Shown here in pieces: positions 31,677-39,469 of a DNA stretch of 64,000 nt (the stretch's first letter is position 1; each line of letters starts with the position of its first letter). The stretch is from Actinomycetota bacterium (GTDB lineage: Bacteria > Actinomycetota > Actinomycetes > Propionibacteriales > Propionibacteriaceae). The DNA lies in NCBI GenBank assembly GCA_020161015.1, contig JAIUOT010000019.1, positions 1 to 64,000 of the forward strand, read 5' to 3'. The position numbers and the translations under genes are program-made. The notes under the pieces were generated by a model that saw only the letters and a list, made by a program, of their open reading frames with translations, was not told the origin of the DNA and searched no databases.

Positions 31677-32858
31677 ATGACCGTGACCGCTGTTCCGAAC
31701 GTCGCCGAAGCGGTGGAGACCAACGTCGAGTCCCACCTGCACCCCGTCGCCTCCTTCGACCTGGCCGACCACCCCATGCCCGGGGGCCGCGAGGAGGTGT
31801 GGCGGTTCACCCCGATGCGCCGCCTGCGCGGGCTGCTGGACGGGGCGCCGAGTTCCGCCCACCTCGACTGGCGCACCACGCTGCCCGAGGGCGTCGTGAT
31901 GCGTGAGATCAGCACGTCCGAGGCGATCGCCCTCGGCGTGCCGGCCCCGGTGGACCGCCCGTCCGCCCTTGCCGTGGCCGAGGGCGGGGGAGCCGTGCTG
32001 GTCGAGGTGCCCGCCGGGCTCGAGCTCACCGAACCCGTGGTGATCGAGCTGGTGGGAACGGACGCCGACCAGCAGGTCTACGGCCAGGTCGTGTTCGCCA
32101 TCGGCGCGCAGGCCAGGGCGACGGTGGTGCTGCGTCACCTCGGGTCGGCCCGCTACGTGTCCAGCGTCTCGGTGCTGGTGGGCGAGGGCGCCAGCCTGAA
32201 CTTCGTCGGCCTCCAGGACTGGGCGGACGATGCCGTCCACGCCGGCCACGTCGGCCTGCGCATCGGTCGGGACGCCCGCGTCCGCACGGTGACGGCGAGC
32301 CTCGGTGGTGACCTCGTGCGGCTCGTCGAGACCGCGGAGTACGACGGCCCCGGCGGCGAGCTGGAGCAGTTCGGCCTCTACTTCGTCGACGCCGGCCAGC
32401 ACATCGAGCACCGGCTCTTCGTCGACCACAACGCCCCGCACACCCGCAGCCGCGTCGACTACCGCGGCGCGCTGCAGGGCCAGGGTGCGCACTCGGTGTG
32501 GGTCGGCGACGTCCTGATCCGCAAGGTCGCCGAGGGCATCAACACCTACGAGACCAACAAGAACCTGGTGCTCACGGACGGCTGCCGGGCGGACTCGGTG
32601 CCCAACCTGGAGATCGAGACCGGCGAGATCGAGGGCGCCGGGCACTCCTCGACCACCGGGCGCTTCGACGACGAACAGCTGTTCTACCTCCGCTCGCGCG
32701 GCATCCCCGAGGACGAGGCCCGCCGCCTCGTCGTCCACGGCTTCTTCGCCGACATCATCCGGCGGATCGGCGTCCCCGAGGTCGAGACGCGGCTGCTGGC
32801 CACCGTCGAGAAGGAGCTCGCGGTGATCGTCGGCACCCCGGCGGGGCTGGCGTCATGA
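31677..32858 (+). CDS. sufD: Fe-S cluster assembly subunit SufD
   Basis: Paralogue of SufB that completes the scaffold. 393 aa; same beta-helix fold, with FVDHNAPHTRSRVDYRGAL and SVWVGDVLIRK...EGINTYETNKNLVLTDG, and the C-terminal GRFDDEQLFYLRSRGIPEDEAR helix shared with SufB. The ribosome-binding site is weak (AGAAAG). The stop overlaps the next ATG by 4 bases. Confidence 0.96.
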   Translation: MTVTAVPNVAEAVETNVESHLHPVASFDLADHPMPGGREEVWRFTPMRRLRGLLDGAPSSAHLDWRTTLPEGVVMREISTSEAIALGVPAPVDRPSALAVAEGGGAVLVEVPAGLELTEPVVIELVGTDADQQVYGQVVFAIGAQARATVVLRHLGSARYVSSVSVLVGEGASLNFVGLQDWADDAVHAGHVGLRIGRDARVRTVTASLGGDLVRLVETAEYDGPGGELEQFGLYFVDAGQHIEHRLFVDHNAPHTRSRVDYRGALQGQGAHSVWVGDVLIRKVAEGINTYETNKNLVLTDGCRADSVPNLEIETGEIEGAGHSSTTGRFDDEQLFYLRSRGIPEDEARRLVVHGFFADIIRRIGVPEVETRLLATVEKELAVIVGTPAGLAS

Positions 32859-33190
32859 GCTTCGTCCGTGCCTGCGCGGTGGACGAGGTGCCCGTCGGCT
32901 CCGCGATCGCGGTGGACCTCGGCGGCGACGCGGAGATCGCCGTCGTCAACACCGTCGACGGCTTCTTCGCGATCCGCGACGTCTGCTCCCACGGCGAGGT
33001 GCCGCTGAGCGAGGGGGAGATCGACGGGTGCACCCTCGAGTGCTACATGCACGGCTCCCGGTTCGACCTGCGCACGGGCCTCCCGCTCGAACTGCCGGCG
33101 GTGATGCCGGTCCCCGTCTACCCCGTCCGGCTGGACGGGCAGGACGTCCTCATTGACCCACACAACCCGATCGACATCCAGGAGCAGTAA
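32855..33190 (+). CDS. Rieske-type [2Fe-2S] ferredoxin in suf operon
   Basis: 111 aa, cytoplasmic (no signal). The Rieske motif is complete: CSH and CYMH about 16 residues apart, resembling dioxygenase ferredoxin components (NirD-like fold). Because it lies between sufD and sufC with 4-base and zero-base junctions, its likely job is electron supply to the assembly machinery or being an early cluster acceptor, rather than ring hydroxylation; no oxygenase genes are nearby. The same gene position is seen in other actinobacterial suf operons (from general knowledge). Confidence 0.9.
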   Translation: MSFVRACAVDEVPVGSAIAVDLGGDAEIAVVNTVDGFFAIRDVCSHGEVPLSEGEIDGCTLECYMHGSRFDLRTGLPLELPAVMPVPVYPVRLDGQDVLIDPHNPIDIQEQ

Positions 33191-33961
33191 GTGTCAGAAC
33201 TCCGCATCAGTGACCTGCGCGTCGAGGTCGAGACCGAGAGTGGCCCGAAGGAGATCCTGAAGGGGGTCAACCTCACGGTCCGCAGCGGCGAGGTCCACGC
33301 GATCATGGGTCCCAACGGCTCGGGCAAGTCGACGCTCGCCTACTCGATCGCCGGCCACCCCAAGTACACGATCACCGGCGGCTCGGTGACCCTCGACGGC
33401 GTGGAGCTCTCCCAGCTCACGGTCGACGAGCGCGCCCGGGCGGGGCTGTTCCTCGCCATGCAGTACCCGATCGAGGTGCCGGGCGTCTCCGTCGCCAACT
33501 TCCTGCGCACCGCGAAGACCGCCCTGAGCGGCGAGGCCCCGAAGGTCCGCACCTGGGTGAAGGACGTGAACGCTGCGCTGGAGCGGGTGGGCCTGGACGG
33601 CAGCTTCGCCGCACGGTCGCTCAACGAGGGCTTCTCCGGTGGCGAGAAGAAGCGCAACGAGATCGCACAGCTCGAGCTGCTGAACCCGAAGTTCGCGATC
33701 CTCGACGAGACCGACTCCGGGCTCGACATCGACGCGTTGCGGATCGTCTCCGAGGGCGTGAACCGCTACACCGCCCAGGGTGATCGCGGCCTGCTGCTGA
33801 TCACCCACTACACGCGGATCCTGAACTACATCAAGCCCGACTACGTGCACGTCTTCGTCGACGGGCACGTCGTCGAGGAGGGTGGCGTGGAGCTGGCGGA
33901 CCGCCTCGAGATCGAGGGCTACGACCGGTTCGTGCGGTCGGCGGCCAAGGTCGATGCCTGA
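33191..33961 (+). CDS. sufC: Fe-S assembly ATPase SufC
   Basis: ABC-type ATPase that drives the SufBD scaffold. 256 aa. Walker A GPNGSGKST, signature FSGGEKKRNEI (the SufC-specific form), Walker B FAILDETDSGLDIDALRIV, switch His in ITHYTRIL. The GTG start comes immediately after the Rieske gene stop. Its end overlaps sufS by 8 bases. Confidence 0.97.
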   Translation: MSELRISDLRVEVETESGPKEILKGVNLTVRSGEVHAIMGPNGSGKSTLAYSIAGHPKYTITGGSVTLDGVELSQLTVDERARAGLFLAMQYPIEVPGVSVANFLRTAKTALSGEAPKVRTWVKDVNAALERVGLDGSFAARSLNEGFSGGEKKRNEIAQLELLNPKFAILDETDSGLDIDALRIVSEGVNRYTAQGDRGLLLITHYTRILNYIKPDYVHVFVDGHVVEEGGVELADRLEIEGYDRFVRSAAKVDA

Positions 33962-35252
33962 GCCTGTTCCCACCGCGTCCGGGGTGGCCGCCCCGGTGGT
34001 CGGCCTCGACGTCGAGCGGGTCCGCGCCGACTTCCCGATCCTGTCCCGCAGGATCGGGGACTGGCCGCTGGCCTACCTCGACTCGGCGAACACCTCGCAG
34101 AAACCCAAGCGGGTCGTCGAGGCGATCGCGCGGCACTACCTCGAGCACAACGCCAACGTCGCGCGCGCGATGCACACCCTGGGCGGCGAGGCGACCTCGG
34201 CGTTCGAGGGCGCCCGGGAGAAGGTGGCCCGGTTCGTCGGCGCAGCGAGCGCAGCTGAGGTCGTGTTCACCAAGAACGCGTCCGAGGCGCTGAACCTCGC
34301 GGCGCACACCCTCGGAGGCAGGCTCTCCCCGGGCGACGAGATCGTCATCTCGGTGATGGAGCACCACTCCAACATCGTCCCGTGGCAGTTGCTGGCGCAG
34401 CGCACCGGCGCGATCCTGCGGTGGTTCGACATCACGCCCGACGGCCGGCTCGACCTGGAGCGCGCGGCCGCGGACGGCCTGATCAACGAGCGCACGCGCA
34501 TCGTGTCGATCGCGTGGGTCTCGAACGTTCTCGGCACGGTGAACCCGGTGGCCGAGGTCGCCGGGCTCGCCCACCGTGTCGGCGCGCACGTGGTGGTGGA
34601 CGGCTCGCAGGGCGTCCCCCAGCTGCCCACGGACGTCGCAGCGCTGGGCGCCGACCTGATGGCCTTCACCGGGCACAAGATGCTCGGACCGACCGGCATC
34701 GGCGTCCTGTGGGGCCGCTACGACCTGCTGGAGACCCTGCCGCCGTTCCTCGGCGGCGGGGAGATGATCGAGGTGGTCCGGCTCACCGGCTCCACCTTCG
34801 CCAAGCCGCCGGCCCGGTTCGAGGCGGGCACGCCGCCGATCGCACAGGCCGTCGGGCTCGGCGCGGCGATCGACTACCTCGAGCGCCTCGGCATGGAGAA
34901 CGTCGCCGCCCACGAGCAGCGGATCACCCGCTACGCGCTGGAGCGCCTCGGCCAGGTGGACGGCGTGTCCGTCCTCGGGCCCACCGAGGCGGTCGACCGT
35001 GGGGGAGCGGTCTCGTTCACCCTCTCGACGGCGGACGGCACCGAGGTGCACCCGCACGACGTGATGCAGTTCCTCGACGCCCGTGGCGTCGCCGTCCGAG
35101 GCGGGCACCACTGCGCGCGTCCGCTGCACGAGCGCCTGGGGATCACGGCGTCCAGCCGCGCGTCCGGGTACCTGTACACCACGGAGGCCGAGATCGACGC
35201 CCTCGCCGAGGGCCTCGACTACGTGCGCTCCTTCTTCGGAGGACGGTCATGA
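33954..35252 (+). CDS. sufS: Cysteine desulfurase SufS
   Basis: PLP enzyme that removes sulfur from cysteine for cluster assembly. 432 aa. PLP-lysine in FTGHKMLGPTGIGVL, cofactor contacts MEHHSNIVPWQ and VDGSQGVPQ, and active-site cysteine in RGGHHCARPLHE (group II desulfurase context). The ATG at 33954 lies inside the end of sufC. The stop overlaps sufU (ATGA). It delivers persulfide to SufU. Confidence 0.96.
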   Translation: MPEPVPTASGVAAPVVGLDVERVRADFPILSRRIGDWPLAYLDSANTSQKPKRVVEAIARHYLEHNANVARAMHTLGGEATSAFEGAREKVARFVGAASAAEVVFTKNASEALNLAAHTLGGRLSPGDEIVISVMEHHSNIVPWQLLAQRTGAILRWFDITPDGRLDLERAAADGLINERTRIVSIAWVSNVLGTVNPVAEVAGLAHRVGAHVVVDGSQGVPQLPTDVAALGADLMAFTGHKMLGPTGIGVLWGRYDLLETLPPFLGGGEMIEVVRLTGSTFAKPPARFEAGTPPIAQAVGLGAAIDYLERLGMENVAAHEQRITRYALERLGQVDGVSVLGPTEAVDRGGAVSFTLSTADGTEVHPHDVMQFLDARGVAVRGGHHCARPLHERLGITASSRASGYLYTTEAEIDALAEGLDYVRSFFGGRS

Positions 35253-35698
35253 GCGTCGAGGCGATGTACCAGGAGATCATCCTGGACCACTACAAGGCCA
35301 AGCACCACAGCGGGCTCCGCGAGCCCTACCAGGCCCAGGTGACCCACGTGAACCCGACCTGCGGCGACGAGGTGATGCTGCGGGTCGCGCTGGACGGCGA
35401 CCGGGTGGCCGACGTGTCGTACGAGGGCGTGGGCTGCTCGATCTCCCAGGCGTCCACCTCGGTGATGAGCGACCTGGTGATCGGGCGGACGGTGGACGAG
35501 GCGCTCGCCCTGCACGAGGAGTTCACCGAGATGATGCACTCCCAGGGCAGGGCAGAGCCCGACGAGGACAGGCTGGAGGATGCGGTCGCCTTCATCGGCG
35601 TCTCGCAGTTCCCGGCACGGGTGAAATGCGCGCTGCTGGGGTGGTCGGCGTTCAAGGACGCCGCCGCGCAGGCCCTGGCCGCGGAAGGAAAGGAGTGA
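35249..35698 (+). CDS. sufU: Sulfur-transfer protein SufU
   Basis: 149 aa, zinc-containing partner that accepts sulfur from SufS. Three Cys ligands: NPTCGDE, GCSISQAS and VKCALLGW, plus Asp in CGD. The SufU-type insertion between the second and third cysteine is present, setting it apart from IscU. Starts within the sufS stop. Confidence 0.96.
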   Translation: MSVEAMYQEIILDHYKAKHHSGLREPYQAQVTHVNPTCGDEVMLRVALDGDRVADVSYEGVGCSISQASTSVMSDLVIGRTVDEALALHEEFTEMMHSQGRAEPDEDRLEDAVAFIGVSQFPARVKCALLGWSAFKDAAAQALAAEGKE

Positions 35699-35699
35699 G

Positions 35700-36074
35700 A
35701 TGACGCAGAACGTACGCCCCTCGGACCTGGTGCAGGACACCTTCCCCGACGACCCGGCGAGCGCCCGGCCGAGTGAGGAGGACGTGCTCGAGGCGATGAA
35801 GGACGTCGTCGACCCCGAGTTGATGGTGAACGTCGTCGACCTCGGGCTGGTCTACGGGGTGACGATCGACGACGCCAACAACGCGACGATCGACATGACC
35901 CTGACCTCGCCCACCTGCCCCCTCACCGACCGGCTGGAGTACGACACCCAGCTGGCCCTCGAAGGCCTGGTGAGCTCTGTGACGATCAACTGGGTGTGGC
36001 TGCCGCCGTGGACCCTGGAACTCATCAGCGAGGACGGCCGCGAGCAGCTCCGCTCCATCGGCTACAACCTCTAG
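35700..36074 (+). CDS. sufT: MIP18/DUF59 family Fe-S assembly factor (SufT-like)
   Basis: 124 aa. The DUF59 fold is recognised by EAMKDVVDPELMVNVVDLGLVYGV and by TLTSPTCPLTDRLEYD with its reactive cysteine. Members help mature particular Fe-S proteins. Its ATG follows the sufU stop by one base and GGAAAGGAG precedes it. Last gene of the suf operon; a long hairpin follows. Confidence 0.93.
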   Translation: MTQNVRPSDLVQDTFPDDPASARPSEEDVLEAMKDVVDPELMVNVVDLGLVYGVTIDDANNATIDMTLTSPTCPLTDRLEYDTQLALEGLVSSVTINWVWLPPWTLELISEDGREQLRSIGYNL

Positions 36075-36092
36075 CCCCCGACTCGTCCGCCG

Positions 36093-36134
36093 AAGTGGAC
36101 CGAAACCGCCGTTGTCGGCGGTTTCGGTCCACTT
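36093..36134. terminator. 18-bp perfect hairpin, bidirectional terminator
   Basis: Arms 36093-36110 and 36117-36134 match over all 18 bases with a 6-base loop. It lies between the convergent suf operon and TetR gene and probably stops transcription from both sides. Confidence 0.85.
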
Positions 36135-36140
36135 TGCTGT

Positions 36141-36668
36141 TCAGGAGGGGGAGGTGGTGGCGGCGAGGGCGGCGGTCAGGGAGTTCCGCCACAGGGTGAG
36201 GTCCGGGGGACGGTCGCGCAGCAGGGCGTCCAGGACGAGTCCGTCGAGCATGGCGAGGAGGGCCTCCGCGTCCGGTGTCGCGACGCCGGTCGCGGTGATC
36301 CGGGACACGAGGGCGTCCCGGGCGGCGAGGAACACCTGCCTCAACCCGGGCTCCCGGCGCGCCATCAGCATCACCTCGTAGCGGGCGGTGGCGAGGGCGG
36401 AGCCGTCCCCGGTCCACCAGTCGACGAGCTCGTCCACCGTGGGCTCGCCGGCGGTTCCGGCGTCCGGCGGACCGACTCGCTCGGCGGCGAGGAGGCCGTC
36501 CACCAGAGCGGCGCGCAGTCCGGCCAACCCTCCGAAGTGGTGCCGGACGCTGCCGTGCGGAACCCCGGCGGACGCTTCCACCGCGCGGACGGTGACCGCG
36601 CCCCCGCCCTGCCCGGCGAGGAGGGCGAGGGAGGCGTCGACGAGACGGTCGGGAACGCTCTTCTCCAT
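36141..36668 (-). CDS. TetR family regulator
   Basis: 175 aa. N-terminal helix-turn-helix (about residues 24-45, VTVRAVEASAGVPHGSVRHHFGG). The C-terminal ligand domain shows no recognisable sensor. It is divergent from a small membrane-protein gene, and both promoters carry the same palindrome, so it probably represses itself and that gene. The ATG at 36668 lies inside the first operator and six bases from its own -10 box (leaderless). Confidence 0.9.
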   Translation of the reverse strand: MEKSVPDRLVDASLALLAGQGGGAVTVRAVEASAGVPHGSVRHHFGGLAGLRAALVDGLLAAERVGPPDAGTAGEPTVDELVDWWTGDGSALATARYEVMLMARREPGLRQVFLAARDALVSRITATGVATPDAEALLAMLDGLVLDALLRDRPPDLTLWRNSLTAALAATTSPS

Positions 36669-36677
36669 GTGGAGAGC
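36660..36677. promoter_or_regulatory. TetR operator 1, over the tetR start codon
   Basis: CTTCTCCA-TG-TGGAGAGC, with a perfect 6-bp core dyad TCTCCA/TGGAGA. It covers the TetR start codon and touches its -10 box. Confidence 0.7.
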
Positions 36678-36680
36678 CTA
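36675..36680 (-). promoter_or_regulatory. -10 box of leaderless tetR transcript
   Basis: Minus-strand TAGGCT ends 6 bases before the ATG at 36668, inside the region flanked by the two operators. Confidence 0.6.
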
Positions 36681-36686
36681 GCGTGC

Positions 36687-36692
36687 TAGATT
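36687..36692 (+). promoter_or_regulatory. -10 box of the divergent membrane-protein gene
   Basis: TAGATT, whose predicted transcription start (about 36699) falls inside operator 2. Confidence 0.55.
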
Positions 36693-36693
36693 G

Positions 36694-36711
36694 CTTCTCC
36701 AACTGGAGAAG
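36694..36711. promoter_or_regulatory. TetR operator 2
   Basis: Perfect dyad CTTCTCCA-AC-TGGAGAAG, 34 bases from operator 1 and over the transcription start of the membrane-protein gene. Confidence 0.75.
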
Positions 36712-36721
36712 GAGAGTCAGA

Positions 36722-37222
36722 ATGAAGAATCGTGGGTGGGTCGGCCGGGGTGTCCTCGCCGTCGTCCTGGCCGTCGCGGCGATCGCCGCGGCGCCCGCGG
36801 TGATGGGGCCGTCCTACGAAGTACTACAGCCCCGTCTCGGGCCGCTCACCCTCATCGTGGTCGAGGTGCTGTACGCGCTCTTCATCGACTTCCCGCTCGC
36901 GACGGCCTACGTCGCGATCGTCACCGTCTGGCAGGGTCCCCGGCGCAGTCCCGCGCGGTCGGCGCTGGGCTTCACGCTGCTGTTCTTCGCCCTCATCGGC
37001 GCCTGCGTCGCCCTCGCTCCGACGAGTGAGCTGCTCGCCACCTGGGCGCTGGCCGACACGTTCCCGGTGGCGATCGCCGAGGCGGTGGACGGCCTGGGCG
37101 CACCGACGGTGGGGCTGCTGCTGGGCGGCTTCCTGGCCTTCGACCTGGCGCTCTGCGCGACCGGCGGCGTCACCGCGGACGCGCTGGTGTTGAGCAGGGA
37201 CCCGAAAAGTGATATCACTTAG
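36722..37222 (+). CDS. Four-helix membrane protein, TetR-controlled
   Basis: 166 aa with four predicted membrane helices (about residues 9-28, 42-66, 79-101 and 127-150). No catalytic motif and no family I can name. The ATG at 36722 has GGAGAG at 36711-36716. The divergent TetR gene and the twin operators suggest it is induced by a small molecule, perhaps as a small efflux or membrane-integrity protein (inference). Its last codons (KSDIT) are encoded by the palindrome of the downstream SPFH promoter. Confidence 0.8.
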   Translation: MKNRGWVGRGVLAVVLAVAAIAAAPAVMGPSYEVLQPRLGPLTLIVVEVLYALFIDFPLATAYVAIVTVWQGPRRSPARSALGFTLLFFALIGACVALAPTSELLATWALADTFPVAIAEAVDGLGAPTVGLLLGGFLAFDLALCATGGVTADALVLSRDPKSDIT

Positions 37223-37228
37223 ATATCA
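37207..37228. promoter_or_regulatory. Double GATATCA operator of the SPFH/RHH operon
   Basis: Perfect 14-base palindrome AAGTGATATCACTT (37207-37220), followed by a second GATATCA at 37222-37228. The two cores are exactly 11 bases apart, on one face of the helix. A TAGATA -10-like box overlaps the second core. Confidence 0.7.
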
Positions 37229-37253
37229 GTTTCTCGTGAAGGAGTGAGTTCCG

Positions 37254-38225
37254 ATGTCAGATCAGATCCGGTTCGACGACCAGGCGGCCCCCGGGGGCGA
37301 GCCCGCCGGCGTGCCGGTGGGCCACGGCGGGGCCCGGGTGGACATCGCCGAGCGGCCGGCCTGGAGCGTCAACGGCGCCCTGGGGTTCGGCGTCGTCGTC
37401 GCCCTCGTGGTCGTCGGCTTCGTGCTCGTCGTCCAGGCGGCGGGGGCGGACGAGGCCGGCGGCAACGGGACGCCGCTCGGCATCCTCGGTGCGTTCGTGC
37501 TGCTGGTGGCGGGACTGCTGGGCTCCGCGCTCACGGTGGTCAGCCCCGGCGACACCCGCGTGCTGCGGTTCTTCGGCCGCTACGTCGGGACGCTGCGCAG
37601 CCCGGGCCTCCAGCTGACGATGCCGCTCGTCGTCAGCCGGAAGGTGTCGGTGAAGGTCCGCAACTTCGAGACCAACGAACTCAAGGTCAACGACGCCGAC
37701 GGCAACCCGGTGAACATCGCCGCGATCATCGTCTGGCAGGTGGCGGACACCGCCAAGGCCGTCTTCGCCGTCGAGAAGTACGACGACTTCGTCCGGGTGC
37801 AGGCCGAGTCCGCGCTGCGCCACGTGGCCACCACCCATCCCTATGACAACGCCGGACCCGGCGAGGAGTCGCTGCGCGGGTCGACTGACCTGGTGGCGGC
37901 GGAACTGGCGACCGAGGTGGCCGCCCGAATCGCGATCGCCGGCCTCGAGGTCGTCGAGGCCCGGATCTCGAGCCTCGCCTACGCCCCGGAGATCGCCCAC
38001 GCCATGCTCCAGCGCCAGCAGGCGGCCGCCGTCATCGCCGCCAGGGAGAAGATCGTCGAGGGTGCGGTGAGCATGGTCGAGAGCGCCCTGCGCCGGCTCG
38101 AGGCCGACGACGTGGTGACCCTGGACGACGAGCGCAAGGCCGCCATGGTGTCCAACCTCCTGGTGGTGCTGTGCGGTTCGGCCCAGGCCACCCCGGTGGT
38201 CAACACCGGGACGCTCTACAACTGA
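37254..38225 (+). CDS. SPFH/Band 7 domain membrane protein
   Basis: 323 aa. A ~35-residue acidic N-terminus, two hydrophobic segments (about 43-63 and 76-97), then a Band 7/SPFH domain (about 95-290, VVSPGDTRVLRFFGRYVGTLR through the Ala/Glu-rich helix with MLQRQQAAAVIAAREKIVEGA). The conserved end has TLDDERKAAMVSNLLVVLCG. SPFH proteins oligomerise into membrane cages or microdomains that control proteases and local lipid order. ATG 37254 has AAGGAG. Unlike the SPFH at 49720, its partner is not NfeD but a small DNA-binding protein seven bases downstream. Confidence 0.9.
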   Translation: MSDQIRFDDQAAPGGEPAGVPVGHGGARVDIAERPAWSVNGALGFGVVVALVVVGFVLVVQAAGADEAGGNGTPLGILGAFVLLVAGLLGSALTVVSPGDTRVLRFFGRYVGTLRSPGLQLTMPLVVSRKVSVKVRNFETNELKVNDADGNPVNIAAIIVWQVADTAKAVFAVEKYDDFVRVQAESALRHVATTHPYDNAGPGEESLRGSTDLVAAELATEVAARIAIAGLEVVEARISSLAYAPEIAHAMLQRQQAAAVIAAREKIVEGAVSMVESALRRLEADDVVTLDDERKAAMVSNLLVVLCGSAQATPVVNTGTLYN

Positions 38226-38232
38226 GGCGACC

Positions 38233-38469
38233 GTGTCGGACGCAGCCGAGGGCACGCCGGGGGCAGCGGCGGGACGGGAGCGCAAGCCCGTCCTGCTCCG
38301 CCTCGATCCCGCGGTGCACGAGGCCCTCGCCCGGTGGGCGGCGGACGACCTCCGCTCGCTCAACGCCCACGTCGAACTGTTGCTGCGCCAGGCGCTGGCG
38401 AAGGCCGGGCGCTCGCCGCGGGAGGCCGGGCCGTTGCCCCGGCGCGGACGTCCGTCGAAGGACGCCTGA
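38233..38469 (+). CDS. Small ribbon-helix-helix DNA-binding protein
   Basis: 78 aa. Residues 18-57 fit the ribbon-helix-helix (Arc/CopG-like) pattern: a strand KPVLLRLD, then helix PAVHEALARWAADD and helix SLNAHVELLLRQALAK; the tail is basic (RRGRPSK). Such proteins bind short palindromes as dimers of dimers, matching the double GATATCA site upstream of the SPFH gene, so autoregulation of the pair is likely. No toxin gene is adjacent, so a classic toxin-antitoxin role is not supported. GTG start, seven bases after the SPFH stop. Confidence 0.82.
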   Translation: MSDAAEGTPGAAAGRERKPVLLRLDPAVHEALARWAADDLRSLNAHVELLLRQALAKAGRSPREAGPLPRRGRPSKDA

Positions 38470-38472
38470 GGC

Positions 38473-39402
38473 TCACCGCGGCGTCAGGTGGACGCCGGCC
38501 AGCATGCAGCGCACCGATCCGCCGGCCAGCTCGATGGTGGGGATGGCCAGCGGGAGCAGGCGCGCGGACTCCTCGACGACCGCGCGCTGCGCCGGGGTGA
38601 GGGCGGCGGCAGCGCGGGCGGACAGTGCGAGCACCCGCCCGTCCTCGCCGGTGAGCTCCATCGCGTTGCCGGCGAACTCCGCCACCTGCGCGAAGCTCAG
38701 CTCGAGCACGGCGCGGCCGCTGTCGGCGAGGCGCTCGGACACCTCGGCCCTGCGCGCCGGGTCGGCGATCGCGTCCAGGCAGACCAGCGCATAGTCGGTG
38801 GCGATCGTCATCAGCACGTTGGTGTGGTAGATCGGCCGCCCCTGGGCGTCGGCGGTCGGGAACGCCATCGGCTCGTAGCCGAACGCGGTGCAGAACCGCT
38901 CCAGGATCACCGGGTCGGCCCGGTGGGAGCTGGCGACGTAGGCGACGCGCTCGAGGTGGTCGAACACCATCGCGCCGGTGCCCTCGAGGAACAGGTTGTC
39001 GTGCTCGAGCCCGGAGTAGTCGATCACCTCCTGCACCCGGTAGGCGCTCTTGAGCAGGTCGATCACGTCCGTGCGGCGTTCCCTGCGACGGCTCGGGGCG
39101 TACATCGGGTAGATCGCGATCCGGCCACCGTGGTGGGTGGAGAACCAGTTGTTGGGGAACACCGAGTCCGGGGTGTCGAGCTGGCCGAAGTCGTCGAACA
39201 CGTGCACCCGTACCCCGGCGGCGGTGAGCGCGTCGACGCAGCCGTCGAACTCGTCGCGCGCGGTCCGCGCGACCGCCTCCGGCGACAGCCGCCCCGGCAG
39301 CGCCTGGAAGGCGTTGTCGCCGAGCGTCTCCGGGTTCACGGCGAAGTGGTGGGGACGCACCATCACCACGGCCGTGGGGGCCTGGACGTTGCGGTAGTTC
39401 AC
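38473..39402 (-). CDS. ctlX: Citrulline utilization hydrolase CtlX-like (amidinotransferase fold)
   Basis: 309 aa, guanidino-modifying enzyme fold related to arginine deiminase. Motifs in order: DSVFPNNWFSTH, FLEGTGAMVFDH, ASSHRADP, IYHTNVLM (catalytic His region) and GGSVRCMLAG with the nucleophilic cysteine. Related proteins hydrolyse citrulline or dimethylarginine; the substrate cannot be told from sequence. The GTG start has AGGAGG five bases upstream. Divergent from the transglutaminase gene with overlapping -10 boxes. Its 3' end nearly touches the RHH gene. Confidence 0.87.
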   Translation of the reverse strand: MNYRNVQAPTAVVMVRPHHFAVNPETLGDNAFQALPGRLSPEAVARTARDEFDGCVDALTAAGVRVHVFDDFGQLDTPDSVFPNNWFSTHHGGRIAIYPMYAPSRRRERRTDVIDLLKSAYRVQEVIDYSGLEHDNLFLEGTGAMVFDHLERVAYVASSHRADPVILERFCTAFGYEPMAFPTADAQGRPIYHTNVLMTIATDYALVCLDAIADPARRAEVSERLADSGRAVLELSFAQVAEFAGNAMELTGEDGRVLALSARAAAALTPAQRAVVEESARLLPLAIPTIELAGGSVRCMLAGVHLTPR

Positions 39403-39426
39403 GGGGTCCTCCTGAGGGTCCCCGCC

Positions 39427-39436
39427 AGCTTATGGT
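39427..39436. promoter_or_regulatory. Overlapping divergent -10 boxes (ctlX / transglutaminase)
   Basis: AGCTTATGGT reads TAAGCT on the minus strand (for ctlX) and TATGGT on the plus strand, sharing the central TA. The ctlX leader of about 18 bases carries AGGAGG. Confidence 0.55.
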
Positions 39437-39469
39437 TTGCGGGTTGGCCGTACCGGGCAGCATGGCCAC

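Noticed and set aside
38233-38469. Antitoxin of a toxin-antitoxin pair
   Set aside because: No toxin-like gene is adjacent; the partner is an SPFH protein.
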